43,559 bases of DNA from a virus. The stretch covers positions 1 to 43,559 of the IMG/VR virus record IMGVR_UViG_3300024264_001189; one strand, given 5' to 3'. Below the pieces are notes generated by a model, which searched no databases, was not told where the DNA came from, and saw nothing but the letters and a program-made list of their open reading frames with translations. A program made the translations under genes and the position numbers. Shown in pieces: positions 22,950 to 33,300 of the stretch; position 1 is the stretch's first letter, and every line of letters begins with the position of its first letter.

Positions 22950-23983
22950 ACTTGATTAATGCATAAGAAGTAATCAACACCGTTGAGGTTTACTTTAATC
23001 TTATGGCTAAAGTAAGTTGCACTGATATTGCCAGACGATGCTTGCGGCGTTATACCGTCAACTTTAATTCCTGTATTTAATTTTAGTACGCCTGCTTGTG
23101 CGCTAATTGCCCCAGTTTGTAAAAATCCTGTAGATGTTCCCAAACTATTTGTTGCTGAGCCTGTTTCTTCCCAAGGGTTTGATGTATCACTAAATGCCCT
23201 AATTCTTTGAATATTAAGTACACTACTATTAGGGTCAGTAATAAAAATGCCTGGAGTGTCATTAGTAATACCTACATCTAAAATTGTATCTGAAGGGTCT
23301 TCAATAGTAAACGTACCTTCAGTATCAAATTTATCATCAGTGGCTACATCTTCATCTTCAACAAACTTCTTTTTGGCTAGATATTTTGCAACATCGAGGT
23401 ACTCGTATATTCCGCCAAAGCGTGAATTATAAGTATTTTCTTCTTCAACTGCTGTTGCTGAACCATCGCCTGAATTAATATCACTGTCGCCTGTTGCAAG
23501 CCCACTACTAAACGAAGCAGTTGATTCTGCTACACCTAAAAAATTCATATTTTCTAAAGAGACTGTATCGTATCTGAATACATTAAAATCTTCTCTTAAA
23601 CTAAGAGTAAATTGGTTATTTAATGTATCATCAGTCGCAAATTCAAATGACGTTTCTCCGTCACTGTTTCTAATATATAAATTGTCACGTACAACAGTAC
23701 CGTCGAGTTTCTCAAGTCGAACTTTATCACCATTAGTATATACACTAGCTCTACTTGCACTTAATTCTATTGTAGAATTTATGATAGTTATACGACCTGT
23801 AATTCTGTCATACTCGGATTCAAAAACATTCAATACACTTTCGTTTTTAGTATTGTTAATAAACAAACTAATATCGTCAGCAATTGGAGCTTCTCCAAGG
23901 TTGTTAATAGCATTACGGTCTAATTCATTTTCTTTTAGGTTTGCACTTTTTACAAATCCTTGTACACTTGATGATGTTGCCAT
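22946..23983 (-). CDS. Structural protein with a C-terminus shared with its convergent neighbour
   Basis: 345 aa. It starts MATSSSVQGFVKSANLKENE, a type of N-terminus seen in marine T4-like virion proteins. The middle is acidic with many Asp, Ser and Thr. The C-terminal end (AQAGVLKLNTGI ... IKVNLNGVDYFLCINQV) aligns by eye with the end of the rightward 781-residue protein. Its stop overlaps that gene's stop by four bases, inside a 10-base palindrome AGTTTAAACT (22943-22952). AAGGA precedes the ATG. A fibre or virion surface role is likely. Confidence 0.72.
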   Translation of the reverse strand: MATSSSVQGFVKSANLKENELDRNAINNLGEAPIADDISLFINNTKNESVLNVFESEYDRITGRITIINSTIELSASRASVYTNGDKVRLEKLDGTVVRDNLYIRNSDGETSFEFATDDTLNNQFTLSLREDFNVFRYDTVSLENMNFLGVAESTASFSSGLATGDSDINSGDGSATAVEEENTYNSRFGGIYEYLDVAKYLAKKKFVEDEDVATDDKFDTEGTFTIEDPSDTILDVGITNDTPGIFITDPNSSVLNIQRIRAFSDTSNPWEETGSATNSLGTSTGFLQTGAISAQAGVLKLNTGIKVDGITPQASSGNISATYFSHKIKVNLNGVDYFLCINQV

Positions 23984-23984
23984 T

Positions 23985-26894
23985 TTATGTCCTTATATTC
24001 CAGCCCACTGATCTTAAGAATTCGATCTGTTCTACAGCATCACCAGTTGGTGTTGCAGTATTTCTAATGTTTATATTTACATTTCCTCTAGGATTATTTT
24101 CGTAGTTTGCAACCATGTCTGCAATTAGTGTATTAATAGCACCCGTTGTCATTGTTGGATTATTTGATATATCAAATCTATACAATGCTCTTGCACCAGT
24201 TAACGCTCCTTCAGTGTATCCTGATATTTGATTATTGTTTATATAAAAATCATACATTCTTGTAAGATTATTCATATCAGGTATTACACTAGTAATTTGG
24301 TTATAACTTAAGAATAGTCTACGTAAATTTGGAGTAGACATTCCATTAAACCCACTTAATTGGTTAACGTGGAAATAACAATATGCCATACTGTTACTTT
24401 CGATATTAGGACAGTTGCCGGTAAATGCATTACCATATAAGTGTGCATAATAACATCTTGGATTGTTTGCAAAATTAGGAATTGGTCCTGTTAAGTTATT
24501 TTGTAATACAACAAGATATCTTAAATTTGTCATAGTATTCAATAGAGGCAAATTACCACTTACACCTCTATTAAAACTACGTACCTCAATACCGTACATA
24601 TTAGTTGCTTTAGTAAAAGTCTCAGGATGCATTGGTTTGTTCAACAAACTACTACTGCTTATTCTAAATGTACTCATGCCTGGTGTATCATCAAAAAGAT
24701 TATTAAATAATACATATTCTCTATCTACAACTTTAGCAGCATTGTCAGTTATTGTATTAACGCTAAGGTCAGCTGTAAATATTGTACCATTAAGACTCTG
24801 TGTTGCACCTACTGTAGTAAAGTCTGCACTGTTTGGATTATAAAAAATACTGTATTCTTTAGTATCTTCCATTTCTGTTGCATTAATAACCTGACCACCT
24901 TGCAATCTACTGTAACGTCCTTCAACATAGTTTAGCTGTGTGTTACCTGCAAACGGTTGAATAGGACCGTCATACCCCGAAGCGTAAAAATAAATTCTAT
25001 CTAGCCCTGAACAGTTAGCAAATTTATACGAACCTGCTGGCGTAACAAATGCACCTCGATCATTATCAATACCACTTGTACGATTATAGTGTGAATAAAA
25101 ATTATTTAACGTAGATTTACCACTTAAATTTGGAATGTTAATGCCGCTGTTTCCGCCAATATTTACATAATCTAAATTGTCACTTGTTAAAAAGAAATTG
25201 TTATCAATAATTGCATTAGAATATATGTTAATATTAGTTAGATTAGGTAAAGACTTTACATTTGGTGCTAGTGAATCAAAACTGTTTCTATACATCTGGT
25301 AGCTTTGACATAGGTTCCCAACGTCTGGTGTAGATCCAGTCGGGTCATCACCGTCTCTATCAAAAAAGTTTCTTGCGCCGCCTCTAGAGTGACTGTTTAG
25401 ATTCATTTCAACTAGGCCAGGCATACCTACAGTATTATCTTGACATACTCCAGTATTGGCATCTGCAACACCATAAGTGTCAGCACCATTTGCAGTTGCT
25501 TCAAATACTGTTCCTATATTATTGTTTGCTGCGCCTATTGTAGTGAAGTCTGTTGTTCCTGTATTTAATATCTCGTATGTTCTAAATTTTATTATATCCT
25601 GTTGTCCGATTAATCTTTTTGCAGTGCCGGTTCCGTTAGTGGCTGTTACTGCAATGCCTCTAGTGCCTACATTATAAACACCACTACCAAATACAGTTGC
25701 CCATACAGTATCGCCTGTTGATATAATTTCGTATGTTTGACCCTGAATAATATCTTGGGATCCTATAGTAGGCATATTATCAGACCCGGGTCTAAACTGA
25801 GCAGTGACTGATCCATTAAATGTATTGCCCATTAACAAGTTTGTTATTGTACTAGGCATGCGTTGTATTACATTATTATTAAGTTTTCTTAAACTTGCTT
25901 CTTCACCTAAAGTAAAATTATTTTCACGTAAGTCGAGTCTTGATACAATTGGACAAAACTGTACAAAGTTTGGAAAGTCTTTAATGATATTTCTAGTTAG
26001 TTCTAATCTAGTAAGAGATTCAAGTGTTGCTGCTGGCAACGATGATATGCCTGCACCATTTAACGGAAGTGTTTTTATAATATTTGGATTTACAAATATT
26101 TTAATTTTTCTCGGAGCAGCTCTTGTATCTCTGTATCTTAGTTCACTTACTGTAGTAGCTGAGCCACCTACATTTTCATATTCTCTTGTAAGGTATGCTG
26201 CTGTTTCATTTGTAATTATCCAACTAACTGCTTTAGTACTAGTAAGTTCAACTCTACTTGTTAAGTCTCTAAAGAAGCCATCAAATACTAACGGAATACC
26301 TTTCATCGCATACAAGTAAACAGTCTGTCCATCAAACTCTGCTTCAATTATATGTGTAGCAACTTCTGAATCTCTAAAACGTACAGCTTCAGCAGCTTCT
26401 AAGAATTCTAAATTAGGAGTATCTATTTTTCCATCTACGTCAATTTGTCCACCATAAAATATAGGAGACACATCAGTAGCAGGGTTATCTGTACTACTCC
26501 AAGAACTAACACGACTTGTACTAATATCTGCAACTTTAATTGTTATATCGTCAGGGTCAACATATTTGTACTTAATTGCACTTGCACCTAAAAGACCGTT
26601 TATTGTAAGGTTACCTTTTAGTGTTTCTGTTGTACCTGCTGTTTGATCAATAATAGCAGCATATTGTTGTGTATCGTTATAAAGTTTAGTTATATATGTA
26701 TCAAGCTCAACATTAAGACCACTTAATGCTTTTACATCATCGGATGTAACTGATAAAGTTCCTGCTGCACCTCTTATAACATCTAAATCTGCAACCTTCA
26801 ATCCGATATTTGCAAGTGCATCATCTGCATTTACAATATCTGCTAAGTTTCTATTAACATTTAACCCAAATTTTATTTCGCCTTCAACAGCCAT
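23985..26894 (-). CDS. Virion protein with leucine-rich repeats and small repeated inserts
   Basis: 969 aa. The N-terminal 100 residues (IKFGLNVNRNLADIVNADDA) look like a virion attachment region. Leucine-rich repeats occur near 268-350, 540-660 and 770-930, with units such as LRYLVVLQNNLTGPIPNF and LRRLFLSYNQITSVIPDM that follow the LxxLxLxxNxLxG pattern. Three inserts of about 45 residues near 380-427, 432-478 and 669-715 share a G.TYEI..TG.TDFTTIGA..N..GT.FEA theme, also frequent in marine phage tails. Such LRR arcs bind proteins or glycans, so a host-binding role is likely. The C-terminus ends EQIEFLRSVGWNIRT. It lies one base after the next upstream gene. Confidence 0.78.
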   Translation of the reverse strand: MAVEGEIKFGLNVNRNLADIVNADDALANIGLKVADLDVIRGAAGTLSVTSDDVKALSGLNVELDTYITKLYNDTQQYAAIIDQTAGTTETLKGNLTINGLLGASAIKYKYVDPDDITIKVADISTSRVSSWSSTDNPATDVSPIFYGGQIDVDGKIDTPNLEFLEAAEAVRFRDSEVATHIIEAEFDGQTVYLYAMKGIPLVFDGFFRDLTSRVELTSTKAVSWIITNETAAYLTREYENVGGSATTVSELRYRDTRAAPRKIKIFVNPNIIKTLPLNGAGISSLPAATLESLTRLELTRNIIKDFPNFVQFCPIVSRLDLRENNFTLGEEASLRKLNNNVIQRMPSTITNLLMGNTFNGSVTAQFRPGSDNMPTIGSQDIIQGQTYEIISTGDTVWATVFGSGVYNVGTRGIAVTATNGTGTAKRLIGQQDIIKFRTYEILNTGTTDFTTIGAANNNIGTVFEATANGADTYGVADANTGVCQDNTVGMPGLVEMNLNSHSRGGARNFFDRDGDDPTGSTPDVGNLCQSYQMYRNSFDSLAPNVKSLPNLTNINIYSNAIIDNNFFLTSDNLDYVNIGGNSGINIPNLSGKSTLNNFYSHYNRTSGIDNDRGAFVTPAGSYKFANCSGLDRIYFYASGYDGPIQPFAGNTQLNYVEGRYSRLQGGQVINATEMEDTKEYSIFYNPNSADFTTVGATQSLNGTIFTADLSVNTITDNAAKVVDREYVLFNNLFDDTPGMSTFRISSSSLLNKPMHPETFTKATNMYGIEVRSFNRGVSGNLPLLNTMTNLRYLVVLQNNLTGPIPNFANNPRCYYAHLYGNAFTGNCPNIESNSMAYCYFHVNQLSGFNGMSTPNLRRLFLSYNQITSVIPDMNNLTRMYDFYINNNQISGYTEGALTGARALYRFDISNNPTMTTGAINTLIADMVANYENNPRGNVNINIRNTATPTGDAVEQIEFLRSVGWNIRT
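24750..25757 (-). repeat. Three copies of a 45-residue module inside the LRR protein
   Basis: Coding copies at about 25614-25757, 25461-25601 and 24750-24890. The first two are adjacent, the third lies about 570 bases downstream in the gene. They share the TYEI/EYSI start, TDFTTIGA or ADFTTVGA in the middle, and a GTVFEA or GTIFTA end. The copies differ a lot at residue level, so they are old duplications or separate insertions. Confidence 0.6.
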
Positions 26895-29800
26895 TTAAAC
26901 TTCCCTAGTATTCACGCTTACGCTTACTATATTTACGTCATTGTTTATCATGCTCCGTCCAGTAAAGAACGTTGCTTTTGTATTCAATAACCCCGGTGTA
27001 ATTGTAGTTCTATCAGAACCGTAAACACTTTTTAATTCTATAGTATTATTATCTAATGGTGAAACATAAATTGTATCTTTTAATGTTCCTGGACGAAGTG
27101 GCTGTGTATTTTGCGTATCAACACTTGCACTTGCTAATCGTTCTGTTTCTAAATATGTTGCCGCAGGTACACCTTGCTGACTATTTCCACTACCTACTAC
27201 AGAAACTCCGTCATTAGTTACCCAATTAGGACAAAACGCTCTAATAGTATCGTTAATAGATTCTGTAATAGTGCAACCGTTTACCTTAGCACCGTCTCTC
27301 ATGAATACTACAACGTATAATGGTTTTGGTTGATAACTAAATAATTTTGTAGAACTATTTGCTTTTACATCGTCGCCAGCAGCAGTTCGATCTTTTATTG
27401 TTATTGGTGATAAGTTCATTGTGAAATTACTTTCACCTGGGTTACCATCAACTTCGATATAAAATTTTATTTCACTATTAACTTCATAGTTTGCAATTGA
27501 TCCAATAAATCTTACTCCGCTAGGAGCATCGTCTATGCCAAACTCGCCACCTGTTAAACTATAATTTAACAATGCATCAGGACGTTCATTAAAAATAATA
27601 AATCCGCCTGCTGATGCAGCACCTGTTGAAGGATTGTTTGCTGTATACGATACTACATAATCTTCTCTATCAAGAATGTCAATTCTTAATCCGCTACAAA
27701 CTCCGCTGTCGTCGCCTTCTGGCTGCGGCAATCTATAATCAAGATCATAACGTATACCTAACGGAAAATCACCTTCGCCACTTTCGTAGCCGTCTCTAGT
27801 TCTAGTTATACTACTTTGAGTGTATTCCAAGTATAATAAATCTTGTAGATTTGGTTTCACTTCAACTGTTCCGCCACCCGACTGTGGTACTTCAAATGCA
27901 AAGAACTGTCTTGGATTTCCTAATGCATCTGTGCGTGTTGCTATAACTGGCTTATATTCGCTTACTCCAATTAAGAACTCTCCAAATTGGTTGCCATCGC
28001 CTGTACGTTCTACTGGATTTAAATAGTTAAAATCAAATCCGTCACCTGTAATAGGATATGTTGCGCCAGCCATTGCATCATAATAACTTGTAAATCTTAC
28101 TTGAGTAAGATCAATGCCTGACGTTGGAACTTCTGCACCGTCTACTGATACTGTAGTTTCTAATGGAGTAGTACTTTTAACATATGCTGTTTCGTAGCCT
28201 ATTCTATTAATTACTGCACCATCTTCTGAACTTCTATTTACATAAGAACTCCATATACCGTTTACAATTATTTTTGCATCGTCGTCTTCTTCTCTAAGAA
28301 TAGGATCTCCAAGAACGTTACCACCGGATACGTATGCTGTAAATGTGCCGCCATCAACACCAATTGAAAAATTAGGATCGTTATATAGAGCAATTTGAGT
28401 TGCACTTACGGGATCAACATAATAAGACTGATTGTTTAATTCAGTAGTTCCTACTACATCTTCAATATCTATTTTGCATCCTTCAAATAATCCATGATCG
28501 GTTGCTGTTGTAATAATAATAGGATTGCTAAGTGCAATAGCAGATATTGCTGCTGGGTCAAATCTATTCATTGTAAAGTCAGCAAGATTTTCTCCTAAAT
28601 TAATACTTCTAACAATGCCATTTTCAACACTGTGTAGACTAGGAGCATAATGATGTCCAAATAATGGGCAACCGTTTACTTCTACAATTTGTAATTCAGT
28701 TAATTGATCGCAATCTACTTTTACATCTAATGGATATACATTCTTTTTATTAGGTTTTTTGTAACCTGTTCTAGGTTCATTCCCAACTGCTGCACTACTA
28801 CCGTCTCTATTTTGAATAAAGGGTTTTGGGTATATTCCAGTTAAACTTGTATGTCTTGCACTGTTAATACTGTTTTCGTCTGAGTTATATGAGTAAATAT
28901 ATCCACCTGAGTTATCACCACCGTCAATGTAGCAACTAGCACCATACTTGTAAAGGTACTGCGGTTCTCTAATACTTGAGGTATCTCTTATATCTTGTAG
29001 GTATAAAAATTTAAAAAATGGATCTTGTAAACACGGTTCGCCGAGTTGATTTTCAATTGTAATTTGATGCAATAGTACCCAGCGGGCATCTCCGTTGTCA
29101 ACTGGCACATATGCATAGAACTTAGCACCAATAGCGCCATACCAACCAAACTCAATTTTATACATAGTAACTTTAGTTGGGTCTAGTAAGTACCCACTAG
29201 GTCCATTACCGTTTACAGGATCGCCATTAAAGAAATCTCGTGTTATGACTAATTCATAAAATGTGTCTTCGTTGTATGGTTCGCGACTTGTAACTTCTTC
29301 TTGATCATCAAGTTGGAAGCCCATTCTATTTAGAACTACTTCTGGTAAAGGAACTGTACTACGTCTTACAATATTAAAGTTAGGACCGTTTACTTGGAAA
29401 ACATATTGATCAGTACTATTACCTATACCCCATTCGATAAAGTTAGCTGTACTACGTTCATCAACACTACATCTAAATCCAAATGTAAATCCACTAATAC
29501 GTCCTGGTTGGTATCTATATGCTTTTTTACTAGTAAGTTGTCCATAATATCGTGCGCCACTACTACTGCCAGGACGAGTATTTGTTGTATCATATCCTTC
29601 TGGGAAAGTTATTGGGTCGCCAGTGCCTGGATGTATTAATAGTCCGTCTCGCATATCCATCCATGCTTGGCACCAGTTTTCAATTTTGTCATATCCTAAT
29701 TGTTCGTCATCAGGGTATTCAACGTCAGAACCTGTTGCATATACTATACTAGGATCTAAGAATTTTTCTTCTGCAAACAAAGGATAATTACCAATAAACT

Positions 29801-30374
29801 GTTGATACAAATAATTGCCTAAGTCTATCCAAAGGCGGAATCTTTCAAAAGTCTGTATACCGTAGTTAGGATAATTAGGACCTTGTGCAAATGTAAATGG
29901 TACTGGAAAACTTTCAATTGTAAGTGCTTGTTCGTTAATATTTTCAGTAATTTTTGTAAAGAAATGATTACCGTAGGTTAAATTCTTTCTGTTATACCAA
30001 CCAGCTGGTTGATTAAATACACCGTTGTATTGGAAAAACTCCCATTCATCAAGATTACGTCCGTATGTACTAACATCGGAGAACAAACTTAACTGTGTCT
30101 CTGCACGAGGTATGCCTAAAAGACTAGTAGAAACTTCTGATGTTTCTGCAAACTGCTCTACCATATTAACAACACTACGTTCGTCATTGTTAATACTAAC
30201 ACTTAAACTATTTTCGGCTTTTGAAAGAGCTGCTAACGGTCCTTCGTCTTCTGTTACGATAACATTATTATTAGCATCACGTAACGGCACACCTTTAACA
30301 ATATCATACAACGGAACAAAAGTTTTAGTTGTAGGAATTGGGATTTTGTCGAAGCCTATTTTAATCTGAGGCAT
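26895..30374 (-). CDS. Large virion structural protein, paralogue of the next gene
   Basis: 1159 aa. Modules in order: N-terminal region to about 80; SLLGIPRAETQLSLFSDVST near 84-103; KKAYRYQPGRISGFTFGF near 283-300; YKIEFGWYGAIGAKFYAYVP near 405-424; YGASCYIDGGD near 477-487. The same modules in the same order occur in the 1593-residue neighbour, so the two are paralogues. The C-terminal half is beta-rich without a known motif. Homologues are annotated only as virion structural proteins in marine T4-like phages, as I recall. It probably forms part of the baseplate or fibre network. GGAGGAGCAATAATAA precedes the ATG. Confidence 0.75.
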   Translation of the reverse strand: MPQIKIGFDKIPIPTTKTFVPLYDIVKGVPLRDANNNVIVTEDEGPLAALSKAENSLSVSINNDERSVVNMVEQFAETSEVSTSLLGIPRAETQLSLFSDVSTYGRNLDEWEFFQYNGVFNQPAGWYNRKNLTYGNHFFTKITENINEQALTIESFPVPFTFAQGPNYPNYGIQTFERFRLWIDLGNYLYQQFIGNYPLFAEEKFLDPSIVYATGSDVEYPDDEQLGYDKIENWCQAWMDMRDGLLIHPGTGDPITFPEGYDTTNTRPGSSSGARYYGQLTSKKAYRYQPGRISGFTFGFRCSVDERSTANFIEWGIGNSTDQYVFQVNGPNFNIVRRSTVPLPEVVLNRMGFQLDDQEEVTSREPYNEDTFYELVITRDFFNGDPVNGNGPSGYLLDPTKVTMYKIEFGWYGAIGAKFYAYVPVDNGDARWVLLHQITIENQLGEPCLQDPFFKFLYLQDIRDTSSIREPQYLYKYGASCYIDGGDNSGGYIYSYNSDENSINSARHTSLTGIYPKPFIQNRDGSSAAVGNEPRTGYKKPNKKNVYPLDVKVDCDQLTELQIVEVNGCPLFGHHYAPSLHSVENGIVRSINLGENLADFTMNRFDPAAISAIALSNPIIITTATDHGLFEGCKIDIEDVVGTTELNNQSYYVDPVSATQIALYNDPNFSIGVDGGTFTAYVSGGNVLGDPILREEDDDAKIIVNGIWSSYVNRSSEDGAVINRIGYETAYVKSTTPLETTVSVDGAEVPTSGIDLTQVRFTSYYDAMAGATYPITGDGFDFNYLNPVERTGDGNQFGEFLIGVSEYKPVIATRTDALGNPRQFFAFEVPQSGGGTVEVKPNLQDLLYLEYTQSSITRTRDGYESGEGDFPLGIRYDLDYRLPQPEGDDSGVCSGLRIDILDREDYVVSYTANNPSTGAASAGGFIIFNERPDALLNYSLTGGEFGIDDAPSGVRFIGSIANYEVNSEIKFYIEVDGNPGESNFTMNLSPITIKDRTAAGDDVKANSSTKLFSYQPKPLYVVVFMRDGAKVNGCTITESINDTIRAFCPNWVTNDGVSVVGSGNSQQGVPAATYLETERLASASVDTQNTQPLRPGTLKDTIYVSPLDNNTIELKSVYGSDRTTITPGLLNTKATFFTGRSMINNDVNIVSVSVNTREV

Positions 30375-30377
30375 TTA

Positions 30378-33300
30378 TTATTGCTCCTCCCATGTAAGCG
30401 AAGCACTTACGTCTACAATAGAATTTGCACTATTTGTTGCATTAGCAAATGTTGCTAGGTATAGTGTTTCAATTTTATCTGTAAGTGGATAACTTATGTA
30501 CTCCTTATTATAATCAAAGTATGTTAAAAGATCAAACTCGTCTGCACCTGGTGCAATATAGTAACTTGCTAAACTTGTGCCTGACCTTGGAATTGGTGCT
30601 TGTGCTCTTAGTGCAACTTCTACAGAACTTAAACGTTCTTTTTCAAAAGTTGTTTCATCTGCTGTTAGTGAGTTACCTTCAGAATCAAATACTCCTTCTT
30701 TTAAGAAAGGACTACTTGCTGCAATTACAAGTGTACCATTGTAAGTGTCTGTAGGATAGAAATAGTAGCTGTCGTTGCTTTTCTCTAGTCTTCCAAGTAC
30801 ACTTATAAGTGTTTCGGAGCCATTCAAACTTGCACGGAAATAGCCGTATGTAAATTCACCATTCTGTGATAGATAACCTGCATTGTCTACACTAATTAAG
30901 TAGCTAGTGTTAATGTCAGTTTCTGTACTATTTTGTAAACTATTAAATGTTGATGTAGTACTTTGGAAAATAGGTGATTTCAATAGTGTTACTTTACAGT
31001 TTTCAGTACCTGCTGAACCAACACTAAGTCTTGTTGGATACACCTGTACACGGTTACGTACATCAATGCCTTCACCTGATAAGATGTTGTCTTTTGTTTT
31101 TAGTCCGTATATAATACTTGGCCTGTCTGCAATAATAGTTATTGTACTAACTTGGCTAACTGGCTTGTTGAGATACACATCACTTCCGTCTATCCAAATT
31201 ACTTCAACGTTTTGATCTTGTGAGTTACCTGTAATGACTTTTGCACCTACATAGTATGTACTTACTGCTGGAGCATCTCTACCTGTTGTGTCTGGATCTA
31301 AGTTTGTTACTGTAAAGTAAGGAGCAACAGGATCATCAGCATTAGTGTTAGTTACGCCTAACTTAAATTTACTACCGTAAACTGGTGTTGGTGTATCTGA
31401 ACTGTGATTAAACAATCTTACTGTACCTCTGTCACCACCGTCAATATAATATGAAGCACCGTACTTAACAACACTCTCTGAATAACTTCCATATGGGTCT
31501 TGTAGTCTATCAGCATTTGGAAGTCCAAATCTATTTTCACTACCTCCACCGTATACAAGGTATGTAATTGGAAGTGTAGCATTACCTAGTGAAGATATCT
31601 TCAACTGGTTTGAACAACGTAAATGGTGTACACGTACCCAACGTGCTTCTCCATTGTCTACTGGAACATATGCTAGGAATAATGCACCAACAGCACCGTA
31701 CCAACTAAATTCAACTTTAAGCATGGTAACCTTACTAAAGTCCATATCCCAAACACTTGTTTGTGACAACTGTAAGTTGTTTTCAGTAAATGGCGCACCT
31801 GCTTTGTTATCAAGAACATTATCACTATATACTGCGCCTCTAGTGTCGCCATCTAAACTATCACCTGAGAATCTACTACGTGGAACACGATACTCGTATA
31901 CACTATAGAATTGAGGATCAACCATGTCACGTACCCAAGTTTTATACTTGTAGTTTAGTTCATCAATTTGTTGTCTCATGCTTGCTGCATCTACGCTAGT
32001 GTCAATTGCTGTATCAATATAACCTACAGCTTTATCAACTGTTTCTAACGGTAATACATTTGAGCTAGAATATAAGTATGGGAACATACCATCCTGTACC
32101 TTACGTGCATCTACAGGCCAATCAGTTGGGTGTCCTGCATCGTTATATGTTGTTGGAAACTTAAATGGTACAACTGTTTGAATAAAACATTGTGTTCCTG
32201 CATCACTTAATGCAATAGGTGTTCTACCTTCTGGAACTTGAAAATCAAATTCATCAAAGTCTGCTACTGCCGGATCTACTAATTGTATTATATTACTCTT
32301 AGGACCTTCAACATTTGATACAAAATACATTTTTCCGTCTACAAGGTCTGTACTGTCACCGTAATAGACAACGTACTGACCAATTGTACAACTAGCACCT
32401 ATTATGCTGATTGCATCAGCACCAGTATCAATATGTGATTTGTATTTGGTTTGCGGACGTAGTAGTGATGGATCATATACAGCACCGTGTGTCATAATTA
32501 ACCCGTCACGTAATATAAGTAAATCGCCAAACTGTCCTGCTTTACCGTATTCTAGTGATCCTGTAAATTTAGTAGTAAAGTTTCCAATAACAATGTCAGC
32601 AAGGTCTTCTAATTTATCAACCTGTGCTGTTGATAATGCAAAACGTGTTGCTACACTGTCAATGTTTACTGTGCTTGCATCTGTTCTAGTAACAGTAACC
32701 TGACTAGAATCAGTAAGTAAACTTTTCAAAAATTGGTGTCTAGCTACTTCTGCAATAACTCCACCGTCTGTTTGTGAAAATACTTTTAGTGTATCGCCAG
32801 CGTAATACTTGTATGCTTGATATGCTGTTGCTGCGTTACCGCCATACTGTAAGTCACTCGCATATGCTTCAACTACATAACGTACATCTCTAGCACACTT
32901 GTACTTAAGAACATCTAAGTCATATACACTTGAATCGTATGCTAAACTTTGACTTACTAAGTATCCTAGATACTTGTCATATACACTAAAGATTGTGTCT
33001 AGTTTAGGACGCTGTCCGTATGCCGCTGCTGCAACTTGAGCATTGCTTATAAGACCAGTAGTTGTATTATCTGGACCTGGCTGCGGTGGATACTTGCTTC
33101 CTGGTGTACCATTTGCTGTAACTGCTTGAATTTGATAAGCTGAAATAACACCTAGCTTTGTTCTAGCTGCTGTTTCATTTATGTCATAAAGTTTTTGACG
33201 AAGTATATTACGGAAGTAATAGTGTGCTTCGCCTTCTCTTTCTGCACTTACAAGTAACCCTGTGTTATATGTAGTTGCATTTGCTACTGTGTGACCATCG

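Noticed and set aside
25804-26319. 171-residue open frame on the plus strand within the LRR gene
   Set aside because: It is antisense to a well-supported gene, has no ribosome-binding site that stands out, and its composition mirrors the opposite codons.
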